Positions 1 through 8,684 of a stretch of 64,000 bases of DNA are shown piece by piece (positions within the stretch are counted from its first letter, which is position 1; the number at the start of each line of letters is the position of its first letter). The DNA lies in assembly GCF_030376615.1 (NCBI RefSeq), contig NZ_JARRAB010000018.1:45047-109046 (forward strand). Direction: 5' to 3'. The notes under the pieces are model-generated. The model made no database searches, had not been told where the DNA came from, and saw only the letters and a program-made list of their open reading frames with translations. Position numbers and translations under genes: made by a program. This stretch comes from Pseudomonas sp. sp1636. GTDB taxonomy: Bacteria; Pseudomonadota; Gammaproteobacteria; Pseudomonadales; Pseudomonadaceae.

Positions 1-161
1 ATCCGGGGGGCCGTGACGGATGTCTTGCCCACGTCACTCAAATTACGCGCGGATATGGCGGCTGGCTTGTCGCCGGGTGCACCGTTTATTGGCCTGGAGT
101 GCACTGGTGCAGCAAGCCTGGCGGGCTGGATCCTGAGACCAGGCGTCAGCTCGGGAAACAT

Positions 162-186
162 AAAAAAGGCCAGCGCTAGGCTGGCC
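162..186 (-). terminator. Intrinsic terminator of the outer-membrane porin gene
   Basis: On the minus strand a 7-bp stem (GGCCAGC / GCTGGCC) with a 5-nt loop is followed directly by six T residues. It lies about 40 bp after the stop of the minus-strand porin gene, so it probably ends the csiD-to-porin transcription direction. Nothing convincing was seen in bases 1-161. Confidence 0.8.
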
Positions 187-226
187 AAAACAGGAGCGTG
201 AAGGGCAGTGTTGCCGGCTTATCGGC

Positions 227-1423
227 TCAAAAGTAGTAACCGATATTGGCGTACAGCTGGTTCTCCCAGCGCTCGCTGCCGCCGGCGCCGAGGCTCTGGG
301 TGTAGCTACCGCCGCCGATGTAGGGGTCGTGCTTGCCGTGCAGCCATTCGACGGCGATCCACAGGTCTTTCAGTGAGAACGAGGTGCCGAGGATGAAACG
401 CTGGGAGTCCTCGAAGCTGGACTCGTCCTTGTCGAACAGGCTGTAGTTGCCATAGACCTTGACCCCGGAGAACCAGCCGAAGCTGCCGGCGATGGCGTAG
501 CTGAGGTCGGCGACATACAGATCGCCCTTGGCCGCGACGTTGAAGGTGCCGTCGAAGCTGCCGAAGCTGACCAGCTCGTCGCTGCCTGGGTTCTGCGGGC
601 TCATGTCCTGGCGGGCGGCTTGCAGTTGCACGCCCCAGGGGCCGTTCTTGCCCAGGTAGTGCACGGCCAGGGCGTTGCGGCGGCCGCTGTCGCGGCTGTC
701 CTGGTTCTGCAGCGTCGAGGTCAGTGCCGAGGCGCCGATCTCCGACTGCCAGGCGCCGAGCTCGAGGTTGCGCGCCAGGCGCCCGACCACTATGTCGCGC
801 TCGTGGTTGTCGCTGCCATCGACTACGTAGTCGTCGGCGGTGGCGACGCTGGTGGCATAGGTTCGCCCGCCGCGGCTGGTGCCCTCGCCCTGATCGGCGG
901 GGCGCAGGTAGTAGCCGAGCTGGAGGTTCCAGTCGCCCTGCTGCTGGAGGTATTTGACTCCCAGGTTGGCAATGTCTTCCAGGCCTATGACGCTGCCCAG
1001 GGTCTCGAAGAAGGTACTGCCGGCATAAGGCAGCAGGCCGAAGGGGATCTTGTTCAGGCCCAGCTGAACCTGACGGGATTCGTCGAACTTGTAGCCGATC
1101 CAGGCATATTCGGCGAAGGAGATGTCGCCGATCTTGTCGGTGTAATCAAATGGGTAGGCCTTGCCGTAGAAACGGTATTTGGCCGCGCCTATCCAGCTGT
1201 CGGAGTTGTAGCTGGCGGTGAGGAAGGCGGTATCGAAGCCGAGCTTCTCGATGTCGCGGTCGGGGTCGTAGTCGATGCGCGCGCGCACCGCACCGCCGAG
1301 GTCGAGGTGGTCGTTGATCGCGACCGCGCCGGCGGGTAGCGCGAGCGATGCCAGCAACGGCAGTAATGTCAGTGTGGGTAGTGAGTGCAGGTTGATCAGG
1401 CTCATGGATTGGCTCTTTTGCAT
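227..1423 (-). CDS. Outer-membrane beta-barrel porin-like protein
   Basis: A protein of about 398 residues with an N-terminal signal peptide (hydrophobic stretch, then Ala-Gly-Ala-Val-Ala). The body is alternating aromatic/hydrophobic and polar beta strands, and the C-terminal residue is Phe after Gly-Tyr-Tyr, the usual end of a Bam-inserted barrel. Internal segments on length-conserved strands (for example LNKIPFGLLPYAG) resemble porins of the phosphate-selective/OprO-like fold, but the substrate cannot be read from the sequence. The start at 1423 gives the signal peptide a Lys; an alternative ATG at 1405 has a slightly better AGAG ribosome site. It is the last gene of the minus-strand cluster behind an NCS1 permease, so it may admit the same compound through the outer membrane (inference). 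Confidence 0.75.
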   Translation of the reverse strand: MQKSQSMSLINLHSLPTLTLLPLLASLALPAGAVAINDHLDLGGAVRARIDYDPDRDIEKLGFDTAFLTASYNSDSWIGAAKYRFYGKAYPFDYTDKIGDISFAEYAWIGYKFDESRQVQLGLNKIPFGLLPYAGSTFFETLGSVIGLEDIANLGVKYLQQQGDWNLQLGYYLRPADQGEGTSRGGRTYATSVATADDYVVDGSDNHERDIVVGRLARNLELGAWQSEIGASALTSTLQNQDSRDSGRRNALAVHYLGKNGPWGVQLQAARQDMSPQNPGSDELVSFGSFDGTFNVAAKGDLYVADLSYAIAGSFGWFSGVKVYGNYSLFDKDESSFEDSQRFILGTSFSLKDLWIAVEWLHGKHDPYIGGGSYTQSLGAGGSERWENQLYANIGYYF

Positions 1424-1508
1424 TATTAGTCTTGTTTTCAGTAGCGCAGCACCAAGCCGCGGCAGTGCCGTGGCTTGTGCTGGATCGAGTGGGTAGCTGC
1501 AGATGGTT

Positions 1509-2870
1509 TCAGGTGCAGCTGGCGCGGACAAACCAGCTGCGTTTGGCGCTGCCCAGCAGCAGCCAGTAGCTGGCGAACGCGCTGACAAAGGTCAGCGGTG
1601 CCGAGAAGGTCGCCAGCGTTGCGCCGCCGAAGTTCAGCAGCACTATCCCCAGGCCTGCGGCGAAGAACCAGGCGGTCAAGCCGCACGGGTTGAAGGCGTT
1701 GACTCGCTCGAGGGCGAACTCGACCTTGCCCTCGAACAACTGCGAGTACTTCGGCGAAAAAATATGCGCCAAAGCGATTGCCACCCAAGCCACCACGAAG
1801 ATGCTCTGGTAGGCCAGGGCTTGCAGGATGTAGCTGAACACGTTGAGCCGCATCAGGGCGTACACCAGCATGCCGACCACCACGGCCCAGACCATGTAAG
1901 GCACGCCGGCCAGGCCAAAGCGGCCGAAGAAGGCGTGCATATTGCTGGCCGCCATGAAGAAGTTGGCGGTGTTGATGCGGGTCTGGCTGACCCAGACGAA
2001 CAGCAGTCCCCAGATGCCCATCAGCTCGACGATGGCGAGCACCACCGAGACTTCCGATAGACCGCCCTGGGTGGGGATGGTCGCGGCGAGAAAGATGCCG
2101 ACCAGGCCGTTGATCAGGAAGGTGAAGATGTAGAACGGCAGGCCGAAGTTGAAGCTGGCGTGGTAGCCGGCGTCTTCCTGGCGGCCGAAGCGGGCGTAGT
2201 CCCAGGTGTACATCATGAGAATCCAGACGCCCATGAAGTAGCTGAAACAGTCCCACCAGCCATTGCTCGCCGGCCCGCTCTCGGGCCCCATTTCCAGCCA
2301 GGCGGAGCTGTAGCCGTATTCGCCGACCGCCATCGCCACCACGGCGATCAGGCCGAGCAGGTAGAGCGGCAGCAGCACGCCGTTGAACTTGTCCAGCCAG
2401 TTTTGCACGCTGCCGAATACCAGCGGCACGCTGTACAGCACCACTAGCAGATATGCCTGATTGAGTGTCAGGCCGGATACATAGTTGTGGATGGCGATGG
2501 CGATCACCGAGCCTTCGAACACGCTGTAGTAGATCGCGGTGGCGAAGAAGATCAGGGTGGCCAGCGCCGCGCCGGTGCGGCCGAACAGCACGCGGGAGAA
2601 CAGCGCGACCGACAGCCCGGTCTTGATCGCATAGCGGGCGATGACGCCGTTGATGGCCGCATAGGTGACGACGGACAGCAGCAGGCCGATGATGGCATTC
2701 AGCGTGCCGAAACTCATTGCCAGGGTGGCGGACACCACCAGCCAGAACATGGCGCTGCAGATGGCCCACCAGGCCATGGTCAGCGAACCTCTGCCCATGC
2801 GTTGATTGTCGGGAACCGCCACGAGGGCGCAGTCGGTGCTGGCGCCGTGCTTCTTGATTTTTCCGGCCAT
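1509..2870 (-). CDS. NCS1-family permease (purine-cytosine permease-like)
   Basis: A 453-residue inner-membrane transporter with about twelve hydrophobic segments, starting after a soluble N-terminus that contains KIKKHG. The early segment with MAWWAICSAMFW and the pattern of Gly-rich helices fit the NCS1 cytosine/purine permease family, which moves nucleobases, hydantoins and related small solutes with Na+ or H+. The ATG at 2870 is preceded by AGAAGAG at good spacing, so the longer upstream extension is rejected. It sits downstream of csiD, lhgO, an aminotransferase and gabD. By location the cargo could be a compound feeding glutarate metabolism, which would be atypical for the family, so the substrate is left open. 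Confidence 0.8.
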   Translation of the reverse strand: MAGKIKKHGASTDCALVAVPDNQRMGRGSLTMAWWAICSAMFWLVVSATLAMSFGTLNAIIGLLLSVVTYAAINGVIARYAIKTGLSVALFSRVLFGRTGAALATLIFFATAIYYSVFEGSVIAIAIHNYVSGLTLNQAYLLVVLYSVPLVFGSVQNWLDKFNGVLLPLYLLGLIAVVAMAVGEYGYSSAWLEMGPESGPASNGWWDCFSYFMGVWILMMYTWDYARFGRQEDAGYHASFNFGLPFYIFTFLINGLVGIFLAATIPTQGGLSEVSVVLAIVELMGIWGLLFVWVSQTRINTANFFMAASNMHAFFGRFGLAGVPYMVWAVVVGMLVYALMRLNVFSYILQALAYQSIFVVAWVAIALAHIFSPKYSQLFEGKVEFALERVNAFNPCGLTAWFFAAGLGIVLLNFGGATLATFSAPLTFVSAFASYWLLLGSAKRSWFVRASCT

Positions 2871-3015
2871 GACTCTTCTCTTGTTGTTGTACGAGGGGGT
2901 GGAGTCATGATGGTAGGGAGGCGGGCGGATAAAGAATTGCTGCTGACGGCCCTGTCTTTTGTCATCCAGTGAACTGGCTGTGGCGCCGCGAGTCACGCCT
3001 CCGGCAGGCGCGTAA

Positions 3016-3073
3016 CCCGGATGCAATCCGGGAGCGATTGGTCGGACGCCAGATTTCCCCGGATTGCATCCGG
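3016..3073. repeat. Pair of CCGGATTGCATCCGG-type intergenic palindromes
   Basis: Two near-identical palindromic units (CCCGGATGCAATCCGGG at 3016-3032 and its relative at 3057-3073) lie in the gap between the permease and gabD genes. A third copy is at 34243-34259 after pedH. They look like a dispersed chromosomal repeat of the genus; a transcription-ending role is possible but there is no clear T tract. Confidence 0.6.
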
Positions 3074-3141
3074 CTACAAAAAAATGCTGCTCACCTGGTC
3101 AAGTGAGCAGCATCGCGGGTGAAGCCGTGGCCAAGCTCAGC

Positions 3142-4590
3142 TCAGATACCCAGGCACAGGTACTTCAGCTCCAGGTAGTCCTCGATGCCGTACTTGGAGC
3201 CCTCGCGGCCCAGGCCGGAGGCCTTGACCCCGCCGAACGGTGCCACTTCGGTGGAGATCACCCCGGTGTTGATGCCGACCATGCCGTACTCCAGGGCCTC
3301 GGCCACGCGGAACACCCGGCCGAGGTCGCGGGCGTAGAAGTAGGAGGCCAGGCCGAACTCGGTGTCGTTGGCCATGGCGATCACCTCGGCCTCGTCCGCG
3401 AAGCGGAACAGCGGCGCCAGCGGGCCGAAGGTCTCTTCCTTGGCCACGGCGGCATGCTTCGGCACGTCGACCAGGATGGTCGGCTCGAAGAAGCTGCCGC
3501 CGAGGCTGTGCGGCTTGCCGCCGGCCACCAGCCTGGCGCCTTTGCCGAGGGCGTCGGCGATGTGTTCCTGGACCTTGGCCATGGCCTTGGCGTCGATCAG
3601 CGGGCCGGTGGTGGTGCCGTCGTCCAGACCGTTACCGATCTTCAGCTTGGCCACGGCGGCTTTCAGCTTGTCGACGAAGGCGTCGTACACGCCGTTCTGG
3701 ATATACAGGCGGTTGGCGCACACGCAGGTCTGGCCGTTGTTGCGGTACTTGGAGATCAGCGCGCCTTCCACGGCGGCATCCAGGTCGGCGTCGTCGAACA
3801 CGATGAAGGGCGCGTTGCCGCCCAGCTCCAGGGACACCTTCTTGATGTCCTGGGCGCATTCGGCCATCAGTTGGCGACCGATCTCGGTGGAGCCGGTGAA
3901 GGTCAGCTTGCGCACGATCGGGTTGCCGGTCAACTCGCCGCCGACTTCGGAGGCCGAGCCGGTGACCACGCTGAACACGCCGGGCGGAATCCCGGCCTTT
4001 TCCGCGAGGGCGGCCAGGGCCAGGGCCGAGTAGGGGGTCTGCGACGCCGGCTTGAGCACCATGGTGCAGCCGGCGGCCAGGGCCGGGCCGGCCTTGCGGG
4101 TGATCATCGCCGAGGGGAAGTTCCACGGGGTGATCGCCGCGGTGACGCCTATCGGTTGCTTGAGCACGATGATGCGCTTGTCCGGCTGGTGGCCGGGAAT
4201 GGTGTCGCCATAGACGCGTTTGGCTTCTTCGGCGAACCACTCGAGGAAGGAGGCGGCGTAGGCGATTTCGCCCTTGGCTTCGCTCAGCGGCTTGCCCTGT
4301 TCGATGGTCATCAGGCGGCCGAGGTCGTCCTGGTTTTCCATCATCAGCTCGAACCAGCGGCGCAGCTTGCTCGCCCGTTCCTTGGCGGTCAGCGCGCTCC
4401 AGGCCGGCAGGGCGCGCTCGGCGGCCTCGATGGCGCGGCGGGTTTCCGCGCGGCCCATCTTCGGCACCGAGCCGATGATCTCGCCGCTGGCCGGGTTATT
4501 CACGGCGATGGTCTGGCCGCTGTCGGCGTCGAGCCATGCCCCGTCGATATAGGCTTGCTGGCGGAACAGGTGGGCGTTTTTCAGTTGCAT
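3142..4590 (-). CDS. gabD: NAD(P)+-dependent succinate/glutarate semialdehyde dehydrogenase
   Basis: A 482-residue aldehyde dehydrogenase of the GabD/DavD group. Visible are the N-terminal YIDGAWLDADSG segment, the TPWNFP cofactor region, the KPASQTP motif, the general-base segment LELGGNAPF and the nucleophile in NNGQTCVCANR. The family oxidises succinate semialdehyde to succinate and, in lysine degradation, glutarate semialdehyde to glutarate. Downstream of csiD and lhgO and beside an omega-aminotransferase, the second reaction (the DavD step of the 5-aminovalerate route) is the likelier physiological role, which is an inference from context. Length and active-site residues are normal for the family. 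Confidence 0.9.
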   Translation of the reverse strand: MQLKNAHLFRQQAYIDGAWLDADSGQTIAVNNPASGEIIGSVPKMGRAETRRAIEAAERALPAWSALTAKERASKLRRWFELMMENQDDLGRLMTIEQGKPLSEAKGEIAYAASFLEWFAEEAKRVYGDTIPGHQPDKRIIVLKQPIGVTAAITPWNFPSAMITRKAGPALAAGCTMVLKPASQTPYSALALAALAEKAGIPPGVFSVVTGSASEVGGELTGNPIVRKLTFTGSTEIGRQLMAECAQDIKKVSLELGGNAPFIVFDDADLDAAVEGALISKYRNNGQTCVCANRLYIQNGVYDAFVDKLKAAVAKLKIGNGLDDGTTTGPLIDAKAMAKVQEHIADALGKGARLVAGGKPHSLGGSFFEPTILVDVPKHAAVAKEETFGPLAPLFRFADEAEVIAMANDTEFGLASYFYARDLGRVFRVAEALEYGMVGINTGVISTEVAPFGGVKASGLGREGSKYGIEDYLELKYLCLGI

Positions 4591-4666
4591 GGCGGGCTCC
4601 GGTAGTCGGTGGCTGCGGTTTATTGTTGTAGTCGTTTCGATGGGCAGGCCAGCGGCCTGCCCGGGT

Positions 4667-6034
4667 TCAGCGGATCCATTGGCTGGTGTCGTCGAGGGCC
4701 CTGGCGAAGCGCTGCAGGATCAGGCCGATCTCCGCTTCGCTGACGATCAATGGCGGGCAGAAGGCCACGGCATCGCCCATGGCGCGGGTGATCATGCCGT
4801 GCTCCTGGGCCCGGGCGGCCATGTGCCGGCCGAGGGTGCCGAGGCTCTGGTACGGCGCCTTGCTGGCGCGATCGGCGACCAGTTCGACCGCGGCGATCAG
4901 GCCACAGCCGCGGACTTCGCCGACCAGCGGGTGGTCGGCAAACTGCTGCAGGCCGGCCTGCAGAAGCTGGCCCATCTGCGCGGCGTGCTCGACCAGGCAC
5001 TCTTCCTCGATGATCTTGAGGTTCTCCAGGGCCACCGCGGTGGCCACCGGATGGCCGCTGCCGGTGAAACCGTGGCCGAGGGTGCCGAGGCTCTGGCTCT
5101 GGTCGGCGATGCCTTCGAATACCTGTTCGTTGATCAGGATCGCGGCGATTGGCTGGTAAGAGGACGACAGCTGCTTGGACAGCACCATGATGTCCGGCTG
5201 GATGGCGAAGGTCTGGCTGCCGAACATCTGCCCGGTGCGGCCGAAACCGCAGATGACTTCGTCGGCGATCACCAGGATGTCGTACTTGCGGCAGACCTTC
5301 TGAATTTTTTCCCAATAGGTGCGCGGCGGCACTATCACACCGCCGGCACCCATCAGCGGTTCGCCGATGAAGGCGGCGATGGTTTCCGCGCCTTCGGCGA
5401 GAATCTTCTGCTCCAGTTCGGCGGCCAGGCGGTCGGCGAACTGCTCCTCGCTCTCGCCGGGCTGGGCGCAGCGGTAGTGGTGCGGGCAGCCGACATGCAG
5501 GAAGCCCGGCAGCGGCAGGTCGAAGCCGCGCTGGTTGCCGGGTAGGCCGGTCAGGCTGGCGCTGGCCAGGGTGATGCCGTGGTAGCCGTTGACCCGGCTG
5601 ATGAACTTCTTCTTGGCCGGCAAGCCGCGAGCATTGTTCAGGTACCAGACCATCTTCACCACGGTGTCGTTGGCTTCGGAGCCGGAGTTGGTGAAGAACA
5701 CCTTGCTCATCGGCACCGGCGCCATCTCGATCAGCTTCTCGGCCAGCTCGATGCTCGGCCGGTGCGACTTGTGGCTGAACAGGTGGTAGAACGGCAGGCT
5801 GCGCAGTTGCTGCTCGGCGGCGGCGATCAGGCGCTGGTTGCTGAAGCCCAGCGCCGCGCTCCACAGCCCGGACATGGCCTCGATATAACCCTTGCCCTGG
5901 TCGTCATACACGTAGATGCCTTCGCCGCGCTCGATGATCAGCGGGCCGACTTCCTGGTGCAGGCGGGCATTGGTGTAGGGGTGCAGTTGGTACTGGATGT
6001 CTTTTTCCGGCAACGAGGAAACTGGCTGGTTCAT
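4667..6034 (-). CDS. Class III PLP aminotransferase, omega-amino acid type
   Basis: A 455-residue fold-type I aminotransferase. It has the FFTNSGSEANDT cofactor-phosphate motif, NGYHG, the acidic ADEVICGFGRTG motif and the Schiff-base lysine in VLSKQLSSSYQP, followed by GHGFTGSGHP. It belongs to the putrescine/beta-alanine/GABA:pyruvate-type subfamily rather than the shorter GabT/DavT type. Between gabD and lhgO it would convert an omega-amino acid such as 5-aminovalerate or GABA to the semialdehyde that GabD oxidises (inference). The ATG at 6034 with GAGAG upstream is preferred over the in-frame start at 6082. Known relatives differ widely in amino donor, so the substrate needs assay. Confidence 0.85.
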   Translation of the reverse strand: MNQPVSSLPEKDIQYQLHPYTNARLHQEVGPLIIERGEGIYVYDDQGKGYIEAMSGLWSAALGFSNQRLIAAAEQQLRSLPFYHLFSHKSHRPSIELAEKLIEMAPVPMSKVFFTNSGSEANDTVVKMVWYLNNARGLPAKKKFISRVNGYHGITLASASLTGLPGNQRGFDLPLPGFLHVGCPHHYRCAQPGESEEQFADRLAAELEQKILAEGAETIAAFIGEPLMGAGGVIVPPRTYWEKIQKVCRKYDILVIADEVICGFGRTGQMFGSQTFAIQPDIMVLSKQLSSSYQPIAAILINEQVFEGIADQSQSLGTLGHGFTGSGHPVATAVALENLKIIEEECLVEHAAQMGQLLQAGLQQFADHPLVGEVRGCGLIAAVELVADRASKAPYQSLGTLGRHMAARAQEHGMITRAMGDAVAFCPPLIVSEAEIGLILQRFARALDDTSQWIR

Positions 6035-6203
6035 GGCACGCTCTCGAGGTGAGTGGCCAGGCGCGGCTGGCCTGGCGATCAAGTGGTTTGGTTATTCTTG
6101 TGAGTGCCCGTGGGCAGGCGCATGAGCCACAGGCTACGTGGCGGCAGGGGCGCCTGGCTTGTCGCTGGGTGCATTGCTTTTTCGCTCCTGGCGTACTGCC
6201 GAT

Positions 6204-7445
6204 CTAGGCGTGTGCCGCCGGCTCTTGCCGGGTCTTGTTGAGGCCCGGCAGGGCCAGCAGTTGCGCATCGACCTGTTCGATGATGTAGGCGCCGATCGGC
6301 AGCGCCGAGGTCGCCGCCGGCGACGGGGCGTTGCAGACGTTGACGCTGCGCCGGGTGTTGCGGAACAGGAAGTCCTCGATCAGCTTGCCGTCCCTCGACA
6401 CCGCCTGGGCGCGCACCCCGGCCGGGTAGGGCTGCAGATCCTTGACGCCGAGGCTGGGGCAGTACTTGCGCACTTGCTGCAGATAGCCGCGCTTGAACAG
6501 CGAGTTCTTCATCTCGCTCAGGCCGGGGCGCAGGTTGTCGCGCAGCACCTTGCGGATGCCCGGGTCGCCGAGCATGGCCAGGCTGTCGGCCAGGGAGAAA
6601 TCGCGCTTGCGGTAGCCTTCGCGCTTGAGCGCCAGTACCGCGTTCGGGCCGACGGTGACGCTGCCGTCGATCATGCGGGTCAGGTGCACGCCGAGGAACG
6701 GCATCGACGGATCCGGGATCGGGTAGATCAGGTGGTTGACGATGCGGTTGTGCCGTTCCGGCAGGCGATAGTATTCGCCGCGGAAGGGGCAGATGCTGAA
6801 GCCCGGGTCGAGCCCGAGCAGGCGCACCATGCGGTCGGCCATCAGCCCCGAGCAGGTGATCATCAGGCGGCAGCTGAAGTCGCCGGTCGCGGTCTGCACC
6901 AACATTTCCGTGGGGCGCTCCTGCAGGCCGACGACTTCGCAGGCATAGCGGATTTCGCCGCCGCGCTGCTGGAATTCGCGGGCCATGGCGGCGGTGACTT
7001 CGGCGTAGTCGACGATGCCGCTGGAGGGCACGAATATGCCGCCGATGCCGCTGATGTTCGGTTCACGCTCGCGCAATTCGCCGGCGCTCAGCCAGTGCCG
7101 CTCCAGGCCATTGGCCGCGGTGCGTTGCCACAGCGCCTGCATGCGCTGCATTTCCAGCTCGTTGGTCGCCACCAGCAGCTTGCCGCAGCTGTCGTAGCGG
7201 ATGCCCTGCCGGTCGCAGAAGGCCTTGGTCGCGCGATTGCCTTCCAGGCAGAACCTGGATTTCAGGCTGCCCGGCGTGTAATACACGCCGGCGTGGATCA
7301 CGCCGCTGTTATGCCCGGTCTGGTGCATGGCCGGTGCCGTTTCCTTCTCCAGCAGCAGCATGCGGCTGTCGGGGTAGGCCTGGATCAGCTGCATGGCGGT
7401 GGACATGCCGATGATGCCGCCGCCGATGATGATGAAATCGTACAT
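6204..7445 (-). CDS. lhgO: L-2-hydroxyglutarate oxidase/dehydrogenase (FAD)
   Basis: A 413-residue flavoprotein with the N-terminal dinucleotide motif IIIGGGIIGMSTA, the HNSGVIHAGVYYTPGS segment typical of LhgO, and a C-terminal block with NVCNAPSPAATSALPIG that closes the FAD site. LhgO oxidises L-2-hydroxyglutarate to 2-oxoglutarate and passes electrons to the membrane quinone pool. It is immediately downstream of csiD, whose product is exactly this hydroxyacid, so the two genes form the glutarate-to-2-oxoglutarate module known from E. coli and P. putida. The ATG at 7445 fits the family N-terminus; the upstream in-frame extension is not LhgO-like. Confidence 0.95.
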   Translation of the reverse strand: MYDFIIIGGGIIGMSTAMQLIQAYPDSRMLLLEKETAPAMHQTGHNSGVIHAGVYYTPGSLKSRFCLEGNRATKAFCDRQGIRYDSCGKLLVATNELEMQRMQALWQRTAANGLERHWLSAGELREREPNISGIGGIFVPSSGIVDYAEVTAAMAREFQQRGGEIRYACEVVGLQERPTEMLVQTATGDFSCRLMITCSGLMADRMVRLLGLDPGFSICPFRGEYYRLPERHNRIVNHLIYPIPDPSMPFLGVHLTRMIDGSVTVGPNAVLALKREGYRKRDFSLADSLAMLGDPGIRKVLRDNLRPGLSEMKNSLFKRGYLQQVRKYCPSLGVKDLQPYPAGVRAQAVSRDGKLIEDFLFRNTRRSVNVCNAPSPAATSALPIGAYIIEQVDAQLLALPGLNKTRQEPAAHA

Positions 7446-7537
7446 GCCGTTGCCTGCGATCTTGGGGTGGGTGTGCGAGCGCGCCGGCCTTGCGGCCGGC
7501 CGGCTCCCGACAGAACAGCGGGGTGCCGGGCACCGAT

Positions 7538-8515
7538 TCACTGGCGCGGGTTGCGCAGCACCTTGGCGTGGGTGAAGTAGCCGCGCTGGCGCATCAATTC
7601 GCGGCGCAGGCCGGGGTGGGCGGTGAAGCGGTCGCGGCCGTGCAGCCAGAAGTGGTTGTTGATCAGCAGGAAGCTGCCCACCGGCACCGGAACCGACAGC
7701 TTGTGCTGGCTGGTTTCCAGCGATTCGCACAGATCGGTCAGCCAGTTGCCTTCCTCGAAGTTGCGCGGCTGCACGAACTGATCGATGTAGCTGATGATCG
7801 GCCGGCCCTGGTTGTCGGTGTCGAACACCGCATGGAACACGTCCTTGTCGACCTTCTTGCTCGGCGGCGCGCTCCAGCGCATGTCGCGCCGCGCCAGCGG
7901 GTGGCTGTTGAAGACCGGCAGCTGCTCCCAGTCGTCCAGGTGCAGCAGCAGGGAATTGCCGCCTTCCATGTGCTGCTCGTCGATCTTCATCATCAGCACG
8001 TAATCGGTGTCCTGCTCGACGAAGGTGCCGTCGGTGTGCAGCTCCATCACCCGGTGCGGCTGGCGCAGGTAGCTGTCGGAACGGTCGACGTTCTCCACCA
8101 CGAAGCGCGCGTAGTACTGGCCGCTCATGGCGTCGTAGTTGGAACGGCCGAACAGATGGGCCACGGCGGTGGCCAGTTTCACCATGTCGTCGGCCTGTTC
8201 CACGCTATTCAGGCCGTGCGGGGTGATCAGCAAGCCACCGCTGGCGCGATCGACCAGGGTGTTGATCAACACCGGCTGCAGGGTGCCTGCGCACAGCTCG
8301 TCGAGCAGCTTGGCCGCGCGGAAACGCAGGAACGATTTGTACTCCAGGGCCTGCACCGGCCAGTCGGCCATGGCCGCGAGAAACGCCGCGACCGTGGCGT
8401 GGCTGAAGGTCAGTTGCAGCAGGCGCGGCGAGTACTGGCTCGGGCCGAGGCTGAAACCCTTGAGTTCCTGCGGCAGCGGGACAACAAGATCTTTGACGGG
8501 AACAAAACTGCTCAT
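7538..8515 (-). CDS. csiD: Glutarate 2-hydroxylase, Fe(II)/2-oxoglutarate dioxygenase
   Basis: A 325-residue protein matching CsiD (GlaH) over its full length. The iron-binding facial triad is visible as His160 and Asp162 (MELHTDGTF) and His292 (INNHFWLHGRDRF). The family hydroxylates glutarate to L-2-hydroxyglutarate using oxygen and 2-oxoglutarate. The ATG at 8515 has a strong AGGAGAA ribosome site; the 24 residues further upstream in frame are excluded. It is the first gene of the minus-strand cluster and is divergent from its likely repressor gene. A 9-bp inverted repeat lies about 45 bp upstream of the start. Confidence 0.96.
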   Translation of the reverse strand: MSSFVPVKDLVVPLPQELKGFSLGPSQYSPRLLQLTFSHATVAAFLAAMADWPVQALEYKSFLRFRAAKLLDELCAGTLQPVLINTLVDRASGGLLITPHGLNSVEQADDMVKLATAVAHLFGRSNYDAMSGQYYARFVVENVDRSDSYLRQPHRVMELHTDGTFVEQDTDYVLMMKIDEQHMEGGNSLLLHLDDWEQLPVFNSHPLARRDMRWSAPPSKKVDKDVFHAVFDTDNQGRPIISYIDQFVQPRNFEEGNWLTDLCESLETSQHKLSVPVPVGSFLLINNHFWLHGRDRFTAHPGLRRELMRQRGYFTHAKVLRNPRQ

Positions 8516-8557
8516 GACGATTCTCCTGGGCGGGGAGTGCGGCGGTGCGGACGACTT

Positions 8558-8588
8558 AATGTCGATCAAGGCTGAAAATATCGACATT
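8558..8588. promoter_or_regulatory. Probable CsiR operator in the csiD-csiR divergent promoter
   Basis: A perfect 9-bp inverted repeat, AATGTCGAT at 8558-8566 and ATCGACATT at 8580-8588, lies in the 169-bp gap between csiD and the GntR regulator gene. A second, shorter repeat GCTTGC/GCAAGC is at 8614-8629. The position suits repression of csiD and perhaps autoregulation. Confidence 0.5.
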
Positions 8589-8684
8589 TTTAAAATGTGT
8601 CAATAAAAGCGCGGCTTGCAGAGGCAAGCAGCTCTTGTCGGTTGATTCGGTATGATGGCGGCGTATGCCAAAGGGGCTGTTCAG

